The position numbers and the translations under genes were made by a program. A stretch of DNA of 64,000 nt. It comes from Chitinophaga parva. GTDB taxonomy: Bacteria > Bacteroidota > Bacteroidia > Chitinophagales > Chitinophagaceae. Of the stretch, positions 52,034 to 61,416 are shown one piece after another; the stretch's first letter is position 1; each line of letters starts with the position of its first letter. The notes below the pieces were generated by a model. It did not search any database and was not told the origin of the DNA. It saw nothing but the letters and a program-made list of their open reading frames with translations. The stretch is taken from the NCBI RefSeq assembly GCF_003071345.1, contig NZ_QCYK01000002.1, positions 2,170,001 through 2,234,000 on the forward strand, read 5' to 3'.

Positions 52034-55000
52034 TTAGAATTTTGCAAAAAGATTAAGACCATAAGAGCGGCGGGTAGGCAGGGACCCATATTCAAATCCT
52101 TGCCCGTTACCATTGTTGTAGCTGGACTCCGGGTCTACGTTCGGTACGTGTTTGCTGATGGTGATCAGGTTGCGTGCTACCACGGAAAGAGACAACTCCC
52201 TCAGGATACTGCCGCTGAACATGGATTTAGGAAATGTATAATCCAGGCTCATGGAGCGGATCTTTACAAACGATGCATCATAGATAAAAGGCTCCGGGAT
52301 GTTGTCTGTAACCCGCTGCCAGTAAGCCTGGGGGCTTACAAAGGCTGTGACGTCCCTGTACACGGCCTTGCCATTTGCGTCTGTACCGGTCTGTTGTACC
52401 CCACTCACCGGCAGGCCGCCGGTCACCGTCCATTCTTCCGGTGTTTTATTCGCAGCCAGCCTTGCTTTTTCTGAGGCGGCCCATCCTTCACGGCCTTGCA
52501 AAGTGCCCTTCTGGCGGCCGTTTGCGTAGGCCAGCAGGTTGGTCATGGAGTAGATATTGCCACCTTGTTTTACATCCAGCAGCACATTCAGCGAGATGTT
52601 TTTATATGTGAAACGGTTAGCCAGGCCGCCTATCCATTTGTACTGGCCATTGCCCAGTTTCTGGTCCACGGCATCATACTGCGGGAGGTTGTTGGCATCG
52701 AGGACCATTTTACCCGCGTCGTTCCGCAGGAACTTGCGGCCTACGATGGTACCGTATTCATCGCCTTCTTTTGCCACGATGCTGGCGTTGGCCCAGCGGG
52801 CGGATGCCAGGGTGTAATAGCCCGATACCAGGGGACTGAGTGCCAGGATCTTATTGCGGTTACGCGCATAGTTGAGGCTCACGTCCCACGTGAAGTGCCT
52901 GGTGGCAACCGGCTTCAGGGCCATCGTTACTTCCAGCCCGCGGTTGCGGATGTTGCCGGAATTGATCACCGCCGTGGTATAGCCGCTGGTGGTAGAGATA
53001 GGCGCACTCAGGATCTGGTTGCGGGTGTTGGATTGATACCAGGTTACATCCAGGTTCACCCGGTTGTTGAAGAATACCAGGTTGGTGCCAGCTTCGTATG
53101 ATTTGCTGATGCTGGGCTTCAGGTCTTTGAACGGTACTTTATCCACTGCCACGCCACCAATGGCATAGCCGCCTACAGAAGGCATGTCCGGGTTGCTGCC
53201 GTAAGTGAGGTTAAGCTGGTAAGGGTCAATGGCGTCTGTACCGGTTTGCGCCAGGGAAAAGCGCAGTTTACCAAAATCCAGCACGCTGTTCTTATGTATC
53301 AGCTCAGAGAAGACGAAGCTGCCGGATACCGATGGATAGAAGAAAGCGTTATTGCCCGCCGCCAGCGTGGATGACCAGTCATTGCGCCCGGTGATATCCA
53401 GGTACAGCATACTTTCGTAAGCCAGGTTGATGGCGCCATATACAGAGTTGATGCGCTTCTGCCCCAGCACTTCATTACTGAGTTTTGTCTGGAAGTTATT
53501 GATGCTTTTCACGCCCATGGTGCTGATATCGCGGCCGGTGGTGTTCAGCAGGTTTTCATGGAAGTCCATGCGGTTCATACCGAGGTTAGCACCCGTCCAG
53601 AATTTTTTGATCTGCTTGCCGTAGTTGATCATCAGTTCACTGTTCACCTCGCGCAGGGTGCGGTCTTTCATATTCAGGGCGCCCGTAGTGTTGAAGGGCG
53701 TGGAATATTCCATGAATTCACGGAAGCTGAATTTGGAATAGTCTTCACCGGTACGGCCCTGGACAGACAGGTAGGGAAGCAGCTGGTATTTCAGTAATAC
53801 AAAGCCGTTGAGGCGGTCCTGCACGCTGTTGTTAGGCTGCTCATTGATGGCCCAGTAAGGGTTTACCTGGTAGGTGTTATTGTTCCAGTTAATGTAATAA
53901 CCAGTAGCAGGGTCCTTATAGTCTTTCAGCCAGTCAATGTTAATATTGGGTGCTACGCCACTCAGCACATAGCCAATGTTGTTCGGATTGTCAGAAAGCG
54001 CAGGGCGGTTGTCCACGTTTTCGTTGAGGTAAGCGATCTTGGCATCCATGCTCAGTTTATCCGTGAGCTGGGAAGTACCGCGCAGCGAAAAGTTATGACG
54101 GGTAAGGCCACTCTTAGGCACAATATCATCGTTATGAATATTGGTGTAGGTAAAGCGCAGCTGTGTTTTATCTGTGCCGGTGGCCAGCGCTACGGAGTTG
54201 GTAAGGGTAAGGCCGTTGCGGAAGAAATGCTGGATATTATTGTGCGCATTCACATAAGGAACTTTATTGCCGTTCCATAGCCACACCATGCTGTCTGCAT
54301 TGAATTTTGGGCCCCAGCTGGCCTGGGAGTAACCGCGTGCAGTGGCTACATCCCGCGGTAGCAGGCCATCACGGCCGCTGCCGTATTCCTGTTGGAAGTC
54401 ATAACTGTCCACCAGTTTTTCCACTACTGCATTGGACGTAAATTCTACTTCCAGTCCTTTGCGGCTGCCTTTCTTGGTAGTGATGAGGATCACACCGTTT
54501 GCCGCGCGGCTACCATACAATGCTGCCGCCGCGCCACCTTTCAGTACAGAGATCGTGGCTACTTCATCGGGGTTGATGATGGAAGAACCATCACCCAGGT
54601 CGTAACCACCATAAGTGTCTGCCTGGCCGGGAGAGGAGTTGTTGATGGGAATACCATCTATCACATACAAAGGCTGGTTATCGCCCCCTATCACCTTTAC
54701 ACCGCGCAGGGTCACCTTCACAGAGCCGCCTACACCACTATTGGTGGTGTTTACATCCAGGCCCGCCACTTTGCCGCTCAGTGCTTCAATGGGGTTGGTT
54801 TCCCGCACTTTGGTAAGCTCACTGCCCTTCACATCCGTGAAAGCATAGCCCAGGGAGCGCTGCACGCGGCCAATACCCAGTGCTGTTACTACCACCGTGT
54901 TCATGTCGATGGTGCGCGGCGTGGAAGTGTCAGGCATGGTGGCAGCGTGGGTTTCGGCCGGCTTAATGATGATATGGGCGCCCACTGCCTTAAATGTATA

Positions 55001-55273
55001 CTGGTTACCGGGAAAGAGTAATTGCAGTACGTGGCTGATGGTAGTCTTTTGCTGGTGGATGGTATAAGTGTTCTTGTTGGCGATCACCTGGTTAGGATAG
55101 GCAAAGGAAACGCCTGCCTGCTTTTCAATCAGTTCCAGGATGGCAGTGGCGGGCTGGTTGGCCACGTCCAGCGATATTTTGTGCGACAGTACGTCTGTTT
55201 TATCCTGCGCACGGGATGGCAGCACAAAGCCTAGCAGCATGCAAAGCAGGAGCGTACAGGGAAAATTTTTCAT
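52034..55273 (-). CDS. SusC-type TonB-dependent transporter, STN present, CarboxypepD-like domain absent
   Basis: The 1079-aa protein has a signal peptide (MKNFPCTLLLCMLLGFVLPS) and an STN domain at about 30-105 (SLDVANQPATAILELIEKQA). Only a 20-residue linker follows before the TonB-box-like MNTVVVTALGIGRVQRSLG and the plug (ALSGKVAGLDVNT, ATISVLKGGAAAALYGSRAA). The carboxypeptidase-regulatory-like domain that normally lies here in SusC is missing; the SusC at 38742 has both domains. The barrel is complete to the C-terminal RRSYGLNLFAKF. The STN domain fits control by the FecR and ECF sigma encoded upstream. Import of GH18 products is inferred. Confidence 0.94.
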   Translation of the reverse strand: MKNFPCTLLLCMLLGFVLPSRAQDKTDVLSHKISLDVANQPATAILELIEKQAGVSFAYPNQVIANKNTYTIHQQKTTISHVLQLLFPGNQYTFKAVGAHIIIKPAETHAATMPDTSTPRTIDMNTVVVTALGIGRVQRSLGYAFTDVKGSELTKVRETNPIEALSGKVAGLDVNTTNSGVGGSVKVTLRGVKVIGGDNQPLYVIDGIPINNSSPGQADTYGGYDLGDGSSIINPDEVATISVLKGGAAAALYGSRAANGVILITTKKGSRKGLEVEFTSNAVVEKLVDSYDFQQEYGSGRDGLLPRDVATARGYSQASWGPKFNADSMVWLWNGNKVPYVNAHNNIQHFFRNGLTLTNSVALATGTDKTQLRFTYTNIHNDDIVPKSGLTRHNFSLRGTSQLTDKLSMDAKIAYLNENVDNRPALSDNPNNIGYVLSGVAPNINIDWLKDYKDPATGYYINWNNNTYQVNPYWAINEQPNNSVQDRLNGFVLLKYQLLPYLSVQGRTGEDYSKFSFREFMEYSTPFNTTGALNMKDRTLREVNSELMINYGKQIKKFWTGANLGMNRMDFHENLLNTTGRDISTMGVKSINNFQTKLSNEVLGQKRINSVYGAINLAYESMLYLDITGRNDWSSTLAAGNNAFFYPSVSGSFVFSELIHKNSVLDFGKLRFSLAQTGTDAIDPYQLNLTYGSNPDMPSVGGYAIGGVAVDKVPFKDLKPSISKSYEAGTNLVFFNNRVNLDVTWYQSNTRNQILSAPISTTSGYTTAVINSGNIRNRGLEVTMALKPVATRHFTWDVSLNYARNRNKILALSPLVSGYYTLASARWANASIVAKEGDEYGTIVGRKFLRNDAGKMVLDANNLPQYDAVDQKLGNGQYKWIGGLANRFTYKNISLNVLLDVKQGGNIYSMTNLLAYANGRQKGTLQGREGWAASEKARLAANKTPEEWTVTGGLPVSGVQQTGTDANGKAVYRDVTAFVSPQAYWQRVTDNIPEPFIYDASFVKIRSMSLDYTFPKSMFSGSILRELSLSVVARNLITISKHVPNVDPESSYNNGNGQGFEYGSLPTRRSYGLNLFAKF

Positions 55274-55502
55274 GTTGCAGCGTGTTTTAAATGCATGAGA
55301 AACACAATTACGGGGCGTGCCATTCCGCTAGCACGAAGCGGGCAGGTAGGCCAAAGCCTGCGCCATAGCGGTTGCGGAAGGGCAATACGATTTAGTGCGG
55401 CTACCGCCGCATGGTTGATAACATCGATAAAAAATGTTCAGCGAATAAATCCTGGTCTATTTCTCTACAGTAAATCCATGGAACAGTGTTCCGGCGTGGC
55501 TT

Positions 55503-56477
55503 TTATTTGTTAGTAAATATGTACTGAGTGTCAGACACCTGGCTTGCGTGCCGGTCCAGCATTTCGCCCATTACAGGAAGGGCTTCGCTGAGCGGGACGT
55601 TGTTGAACCGGATGGTGATGCGTTTCCGGAGCAAGGTGCTGTCATGGAGTGCCAGGCTTACGTGGTAATAATCTCCCAGGGTTTGCAGCACCGTGGCTAC
55701 CGGCTGGTCATTGAAATGCAGGTCATGGTTGCTCCATCCGCAGCGGTAGGCATAATTTCCGGGCTGCAGGGTCACCTGGTCGTCCTTTATAACCGCCTGC
55801 TGGCCGGCGGTGAGCATCACCGGTGGTGCAGCATCGTGCGCCACACTCACTTTGCCATCCAGCACGGTTACATCACTGTAGGCGTTGGTCTTTTTCACAT
55901 TGAAGGAAGTGCCCAGTACACGAACAAGGCCGCCGGCTACGCGCAGTTTAAAGGGGTGCTGCTCATCTTTAGCCACGCGGAAAAACGCCTCCCCATCCAG
56001 CAGGATAATATCCCTGGAAGGCCCGTTCATATTGTACCGGAGCGAAGCGCCGGGACGCAGGAATACCTGGCTGCCATCGGACAGTTGCAGTGTGTCTATC
56101 GTGTTCACGGGACCGGTATTGCGGTAGGTGGTATAGGCCTCTTCATGGTGTTGCATGTTATGGAAATAGGCGGCCAGCGCCAGCAGGGGAATGGCTACTG
56201 CGGCAACTTTCCACCAGGTGTGGCGGGGTTTTATTTTACGTACAGGCGTTCCCGTTTGCGGCAACTGCAATTCATGCCGCAATACTTCCCAGCCGGAAGA
56301 CTTGTCAAACGCATCCGGTGGCAGGGTAGCGCCGGCATCCCACACTGCCTGCGCTGCCTCGTACTGGGCAACGCGCTCGGGGGAGCCTTTCATCCAGGCT
56401 TCAGCCGCTGCCCGTTTCTCCTGGTTTCCAGGATCACAGAGGTACTCTATCACAACCTTATGCAGTTCGTTTTCCAT
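55503..56477 (-). CDS. FecR family anti-sigma factor of the GH18 locus
   Basis: The start at 56477 gives 324 residues: a cytoplasmic sigma-binding region (about 1-85, with EYLCDPGNQEKRAAAEAWMK), one membrane helix (about 90-108: VAAVAIPLLALAAYF), the FecR domain (LSDGSQVFLRPGASLRYN, ILLDGEAFFRVAKD, VRVLGTSFNVKKTNA) and a C-terminal STN-like part (PLSEALPVMGEMLDRHA). It lies 44 bp after the sigma gene and 229 bp before susC, the usual order. It would transmit the STN signal of the SusC at 52034 to the sigma factor. Confidence 0.93.
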   Translation of the reverse strand: MENELHKVVIEYLCDPGNQEKRAAAEAWMKGSPERVAQYEAAQAVWDAGATLPPDAFDKSSGWEVLRHELQLPQTGTPVRKIKPRHTWWKVAAVAIPLLALAAYFHNMQHHEEAYTTYRNTGPVNTIDTLQLSDGSQVFLRPGASLRYNMNGPSRDIILLDGEAFFRVAKDEQHPFKLRVAGGLVRVLGTSFNVKKTNAYSDVTVLDGKVSVAHDAAPPVMLTAGQQAVIKDDQVTLQPGNYAYRCGWSNHDLHFNDQPVATVLQTLGDYYHVSLALHDSTLLRKRITIRFNNVPLSEALPVMGEMLDRHASQVSDTQYIFTNK

Positions 56478-56521
56478 ATGCGTATAATGATAAGACAACT
56501 GGCAAGCGCCAAACTTTGATG

Positions 56522-57079
56522 CTATGCTTTATTTTTTTTTGAAAGCAGGATGGGGCGGAGCGCTTTCAGGGCCAGGGAGAGCTGAAAGTAAACGGTATTC
56601 AGGGAAATGCCAAGCTGGCTGGCTATTTCAGCCGGCTCCATCCCCTGGATACGGCTCAGGATAAAGATCTCCCGGCACCGGGGTGGCAGGTTGCGGATGT
56701 GGCGGAGCAGCTCCTGTTGTAATAATATATAGTCGGCCGTTTCAAAATGGGAGTCCGGGTCGGCATGAAACTGCAGCAGGTCGTCCCCGAGCTGGCGTTG
56801 TTGCCGCTTTAGTTCATTGAGGCAGGCATTGGTAATGGAGCGGAAGAGGTAATGGCGCACATTGCCATGAATATCCGGGGGAGGCTCCTGCGTCCACAGG
56901 CGCACGAAGAGATTGTGCACCATATCCCTGGACAGGCCACTGTCTTTCAGCCAGCGGAATGCCAGCAGGTAAAGTTCCTCGCTGAAGGCATTGTACAATT
57001 GCTGGAATACAAGCGGGTCGTGGTTCCGGAGTCCTTCCGTAACGGCGGCCGCAGAGAGCGGAAATACATCGGTTGCCAT
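56522..57079 (-). CDS. ECF RNA polymerase sigma factor of the GH18 locus
   Basis: The 185-aa protein has sigma region 2 (about 25-90: FQQLYNAFSEELYLLAFRWL and MVHNLFVRLWTQE) and region 4 (about 125-180: HIRNLPPRCREIFILSRIQG, then EPAEIASQLGISLNTVYFQL). It heads the minus-strand locus sigma-FecR-SusC-SusD-GH18 and is expected to activate the susC promoter in the 229-bp gap at 55274-55502. In that gap no exact TAnnTTTG box was found, which would fit a sigma-specific promoter. Confidence 0.93.
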   Translation of the reverse strand: MATDVFPLSAAAVTEGLRNHDPLVFQQLYNAFSEELYLLAFRWLKDSGLSRDMVHNLFVRLWTQEPPPDIHGNVRHYLFRSITNACLNELKRQQRQLGDDLLQFHADPDSHFETADYILLQQELLRHIRNLPPRCREIFILSRIQGMEPAEIASQLGISLNTVYFQLSLALKALRPILLSKKNKA

Positions 57080-57287
57080 TCAAGTAGCGTCAGTGGTAGC
57101 ATGTAAGTATACAAAAAAAATACGGGTTGATGCTGCTGAATTTTAGCAGGCATAAAAGGCCGGCCACAAGGATTGCAGGAAGGAAGCATTGCCTGTGCAT
57201 GGTTGAGGTACACGTAAAAACTTGCAGATGCCAGATTTTTACTGGAAATTTATAACAATACATGCACCCAAAAAGATCAGCGGGACG

Positions 57288-58415
57288 ATGAAGTTTTCCA
57301 GCATATTCCACACCATATTATTATTAGGCGCCCTGCAGGGATTTATCCTCGGAGTGCTTTTGTTCCGCACCCGCCACCAAAAGCCGGCTAACCGCTTCCT
57401 GGCCATGGTACTGTTCCTGCTGGGGCTTTGCAATTGTTATCTCTGGATGAGCGAGACCGATTTCGGGACACCCTGGGTGGGCTTCCTGCTCAATTTTTTC
57501 CCCGGTATTATGGTCATGCCGGTGGGACCGCTGATCTATTTTTATATCCGTGCCAATGTGGAACCCGGTTTCCGGCTGTCCAAAAAGCAACGCTGGCATT
57601 TTGCACCGGTGATCATCGATTGGGGCCCGCAGCTGATGGCCATCACTTTCATGGCCGGGCTGTTATTGAACCTTACGCCCAACCGCCCCGGGCCCTGGGG
57701 GCAGGCCATTGATGATTATAATGTATACGCTGACATTCCCCGCTGGATGTCCGTGAGCGTTTACCTCTGGCTGAGTTACCGTTGTCTTTCCACCCAAACG
57801 CAGCTGGATGCGGCCCGCAGGCGGTGGTTCCGGCAGTTCCTTACATGCTTCGGTGCCTTCCAGGTCATCTGGCTTTTATACCTGGTGCCGTACGTGGTAC
57901 CGGCCACCACCAATTTCATGCTCGATACTTTTGACTGGTACCCGGTGTACATTCCGATGGTAGCGCTGATCTATACACTGGGCATCAAAGGTTACCTGCT
58001 GCCCGCCCAGGCACCTGCACCGGTAAAAAAGACGGCAGCGCCACCGGCGGAGGTAGTGCAGGAAGCGATGCCTTTGCTGCAGAAAGCCATGGAGCAGGAC
58101 AAGCTGTACCTGGACCCTGCGCTGGACCTGGCCTTACTGGCCCGGCACACGGGACTGGCGCCCAAGACCATTTCCGCGGTGCTGAACCAGCATGCACAAA
58201 AAAGCTTCAGTGAATATATAAATGGCTACCGCGTGGATGCTTTCCGGCAGAAGGTGGGGGAGGCTGCGTTTGCGCACATGACCATCATGGGTATTGCGTA
58301 CGAATGCGGCTTTAATTCCCAGGCCACCTTCCAGCGTTGTTTTAAACAGGTCACTGGTGTGTCGCCCCGGGAATATATCAGCCAGTCCAGCGAAAAAAAG
58401 CAGCCCATGCATTGA
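57288..58415 (+). CDS. Membrane-bound AraC family transcriptional regulator
   Basis: The ATG at 57288 gives 375 residues. The N-terminal 240 residues hold about seven hydrophobic helices, such as SIFHTILLLGALQGFILGVL, FLAMVLFLLGLCNCYLW, MAITFMAGLLLNL and ALIYTLGIKGYLL. A short Pro/Ala linker is followed by the AraC DNA-binding domain (about 285-368) with LALLARHTGLAPKTISAVLN and MTIMGIAYECGFNSQATFQR, then CFKQVTGVSPREYIS. This 7TM-like AraC type is common in Bacteroidota and would bind DNA while anchored in the inner membrane. The M1 peptidase gene starts 73 bp downstream and may be a target. Confidence 0.92.
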   Translation: MKFSSIFHTILLLGALQGFILGVLLFRTRHQKPANRFLAMVLFLLGLCNCYLWMSETDFGTPWVGFLLNFFPGIMVMPVGPLIYFYIRANVEPGFRLSKKQRWHFAPVIIDWGPQLMAITFMAGLLLNLTPNRPGPWGQAIDDYNVYADIPRWMSVSVYLWLSYRCLSTQTQLDAARRRWFRQFLTCFGAFQVIWLLYLVPYVVPATTNFMLDTFDWYPVYIPMVALIYTLGIKGYLLPAQAPAPVKKTAAPPAEVVQEAMPLLQKAMEQDKLYLDPALDLALLARHTGLAPKTISAVLNQHAQKSFSEYINGYRVDAFRQKVGEAAFAHMTIMGIAYECGFNSQATFQRCFKQVTGVSPREYISQSSEKKQPMH

Positions 58416-58488
58416 GAATTAGTACTCAAATCCGGATTTGAGTAGTTGCACCGCGTGTGAAATCCTTGTTTTGCTGCAAAAAGGATTC

Positions 58489-61359
58489 ATGCATTTCCGT
58501 TTCGTACTTACGCTTTGTTTGTTTTTTTGCGGTATCCGCATGCTGCGGGCCCAGGAAAAATATGTGACCTTTTCCGGCCATGTACAGGAAGCCGGGGGCC
58601 ATGCCGCCATTCCCGGCGCTACCCTCCAATTGAAAAATGCCGGGGTGGGCACTGCTTGCAATGCAGCGGGTGAGTTTGTATTTAAAGCCCCCGGGCATTT
58701 GCTACCCGATTCATTGCTTATTACATCAATGGGTTATCAACCGCTTACCATCGCCCTGCCGGCCAATGGGGCCGCGCTGACGTTGCACCTGGAAAAGGCG
58801 GTTGTGCACCTGCCGGAAGTAACGGTTACGGCGGTGGATGGGCTGGCCCTGGTGAAGGAGGCGGTGGCCCGCATTCCCCGGAATTACGACACAGCCGGCG
58901 TGCGGCTTACGGCCTTTTACCGAGAATATATCCGCCTGCGCGACGATACACTGAACTATAATGAATCCGTGTTGGATATTTTCAAAACCTACAATACCAC
59001 GGCCTCGTACAAAGACCAGGTACGGATCGTAAAAGGGCGCAAGGTCCGCACGGATGATCATGGAGACCCGCGCTTTCACAGTTTTATCAGTAACATTACC
59101 AACACCGCTTACAGCTCACTGGCAGAAGATATTCAAAAGGTTGCGCTGAGTGAATGGTCGTTCCTGGCGGAGCGGAATTTCCGTTATTATAATTACACCT
59201 ACCTGGAAACCCTGCAGCAAGGCAGTTCCAGCCTGGTGGTCATTGACATAAAACCCAGGAAGCCGCAAAAAAAAGCGCTGCTTTACGGCACCCTTTACCT
59301 GGATGATGCCAGCAAAGCCATTGTGCGTTGCGACTGGGGTATTACGCCGGAGGGCCTGGACTACGTGAACAAGCACGGCAAAGGTGGCGTGGGCTACAGC
59401 ATCATGTCTTTTATACTGCATGCCACGCTGGATTTTACCAACATCAAAACATCCATGACGTATAAGCCTTACAAAGGCAAGTGGTATTTATCCAGCATGC
59501 AGCGGCATTGGAACCTGGACGTGAACAGCCCACGGCGCAATCTTCACCACGCACCCTGGACGGGAGATTTTACCTTGCAAATAACCGGTGTGAATAAGGA
59601 CAGCACGCGCCCCTTTACCGGCAATGTGGCAGACCGCGTGAACTCCGTGGGTAACCAGATCAGCATGCATACAGATACTGCTTTCTGGGAGCATTATAAT
59701 TTCATCTTACCGGAACTGCCGGACTCCCTGCGTAAACCCCAGGACAGTGTAACGATGGGCGTTTCGACAGATACCGTGCATATCTCCAACCGGGAAAATG
59801 GCTTTACGCTTGCAGATACCCTGCGCGGTATGCTTACGCCGTTGCGTACCTGCTATGATGTAGCGTACTACGACCTCGCCGCCGACATTGACCTTGCACA
59901 TCATTACCTGCGGGGCAATAACCGCATTAAATTCAAGGTGGTAGCGCCTTTCAGTCGTATGCAGGTGGACCTGTATGCCAATATGAAGATCGATACGATC
60001 TTATTCCGTGGCCAACCGGTACCGTACACACGGGCGTTTGACGCGGTGTTTGTACAACTGCCCGTAACGTTGCAAAGCGGGGAAGATGAATTATATATCA
60101 GTTATGAAGGCGCGCCCCAGGAAAGCGATGCCCGGAGATCCATGTGGGGCGGTATTTTGTGGGATCATGATGATGAGGGCAATCCATGGGTACAGATGGT
60201 GTGCCAGGGGTCCGGGGCCAGTTTGTGGTGGCCCTGCAAAGACCACCAGTCCGATGAACCGGACAGTATGCGGATCCGCATTACGATACCTAATGGCTTT
60301 ACCGAAATATCAAACGGGCGCCTGATGTCCAAAACCGCTGTAGGCCCGGATAAAACCTGCTTTGAATGGAAAGTGACCTATCCCATCAATAACTACGGCG
60401 CCACGTTTTGTTTTGGTAAATACACGCATTGGCAGGACTACCTGGTGCGTAATGGACAGGATACGCTGACCCTTGATTATTATGTGCTGCCCTGGCACGA
60501 GCAACGGGCCCGGGAAATGTTTGCCCAGGTGAAGCCCATGCTGAAGGCATATGAGCGCGATTTTGGCCCGTATCCTTTCCCGCGGGATGGCTTTACGCTG
60601 CTGGAGAGCCCTTACCAAATGGAGCACCAGAGCGGGGTGTGCATTGGTAAAGTGTTAAAAGACAGCAACGCTGTTTTTTTTCCGACCGTCCTGTGGCACG
60701 AGGTAGCGCATGAATGGTGGGGCAATGCCATCACCGTAAAAGATATTGCAGATATGTGGGTGCATGAAGCGTTTGCCACTTATGCAGAGTCCCTGTTTGT
60801 AGAAGACCGCATGGGACGTGCTGTTGCCATAGAATACAGTAATGCGGAACGCGGCAGTGTGAAGAATAAAGAACCCATTACCGGGGTGTACAATGTAAAC
60901 CACATCCACTACGACATTGGTGATATGTACAGCAAAGGCAGTTTACTGCTGCACACCTTCCGCAGTGTATTAAATGACGATGCCCGCTGGTTTGCATTGT
61001 TGCGGGATATACAGGCGCATTTCCGCTACCAGACCCTCTCTTCGGACGAACTGGTAAACTACATCTGCCGGCAAACCGGCAAAGATCTTCATGCTTTCTT
61101 TGATCAATACCTGAAGCACACCAGCATTCCTGTACTGGAATACAGCCTGCGGCAACAGGGGGCATCGTTACAGCTACGCTACCGTTGGAAAGCCGATGAA
61201 GCGGGTTTTAATATGCCGGTAAGAGTGAGTAGCGCGCCGGGTAAAACCGCGTTCATTTATCCAACCACCAGCTGGAAAACCATCACCATCCCACATCTAC
61301 AGGCAGATGACTTTGCGGTAGATGAAGATCATTTCTATATTGCCACGCGGCAACTTTAA
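58489..61359 (+). CDS. Three-part exported M1 family metallopeptidase fusion
   Basis: The ATG at 58489 gives 956 residues with a signal peptide (MHFRFVLTLCLFFCGIRMLR). Residues 28-110 are a carboxypeptidase-regulatory-like sandwich (VTFSGHVQEAGGHAAIPGAT). Residues 115-440 resemble the exported Bacteroidota proteins annotated as 'carboxypeptidase-like regulatory domain-containing' (LVKEAVARIPRNYDTAGVRL and YREYIRLRDDTLNYNESVLD). Residues 443-956 are an M1 aminopeptidase, starting DTLRGMLTPLRTCYDV, with GAMEN-like YQMEHQSG, zinc site H737-E-V-A-H741 and third ligand E760. The HExxH-18-E spacing is exact. Both parts usually occur as separate proteins. The fusion may tether the peptidase to a surface partner. 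Confidence 0.9.
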   Translation: MHFRFVLTLCLFFCGIRMLRAQEKYVTFSGHVQEAGGHAAIPGATLQLKNAGVGTACNAAGEFVFKAPGHLLPDSLLITSMGYQPLTIALPANGAALTLHLEKAVVHLPEVTVTAVDGLALVKEAVARIPRNYDTAGVRLTAFYREYIRLRDDTLNYNESVLDIFKTYNTTASYKDQVRIVKGRKVRTDDHGDPRFHSFISNITNTAYSSLAEDIQKVALSEWSFLAERNFRYYNYTYLETLQQGSSSLVVIDIKPRKPQKKALLYGTLYLDDASKAIVRCDWGITPEGLDYVNKHGKGGVGYSIMSFILHATLDFTNIKTSMTYKPYKGKWYLSSMQRHWNLDVNSPRRNLHHAPWTGDFTLQITGVNKDSTRPFTGNVADRVNSVGNQISMHTDTAFWEHYNFILPELPDSLRKPQDSVTMGVSTDTVHISNRENGFTLADTLRGMLTPLRTCYDVAYYDLAADIDLAHHYLRGNNRIKFKVVAPFSRMQVDLYANMKIDTILFRGQPVPYTRAFDAVFVQLPVTLQSGEDELYISYEGAPQESDARRSMWGGILWDHDDEGNPWVQMVCQGSGASLWWPCKDHQSDEPDSMRIRITIPNGFTEISNGRLMSKTAVGPDKTCFEWKVTYPINNYGATFCFGKYTHWQDYLVRNGQDTLTLDYYVLPWHEQRAREMFAQVKPMLKAYERDFGPYPFPRDGFTLLESPYQMEHQSGVCIGKVLKDSNAVFFPTVLWHEVAHEWWGNAITVKDIADMWVHEAFATYAESLFVEDRMGRAVAIEYSNAERGSVKNKEPITGVYNVNHIHYDIGDMYSKGSLLLHTFRSVLNDDARWFALLRDIQAHFRYQTLSSDELVNYICRQTGKDLHAFFDQYLKHTSIPVLEYSLRQQGASLQLRYRWKADEAGFNMPVRVSSAPGKTAFIYPTTSWKTITIPHLQADDFAVDEDHFYIATRQL

Positions 61360-61362
61360 CGG

Positions 61363-61393
61363 CAACAGGGCAGCGGTAATGGCTGCCCTGTTG
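61363..61393. terminator. Bidirectional terminator between M1 peptidase and alginate-lyase-like genes
   Basis: CAACAGGGCAGC (61363-61374) is the exact reverse complement of GCTGCCCTGTTG (61382-61393), with a 7-nt loop, between two convergent genes. AAAAATT follows on the plus side. Confidence 0.75.
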
Positions 61394-61416
61394 AAAAATT
61401 GTACCAGGTGTGATCA

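Noticed and set aside
55274-55502. Possible small RNA or promoter in the FecR-susC gap
   Set aside because: Only a short GCAGG/CCTGC-type hairpin was seen, with no TAnnTTTG box and no terminator; nothing supports a discrete element.
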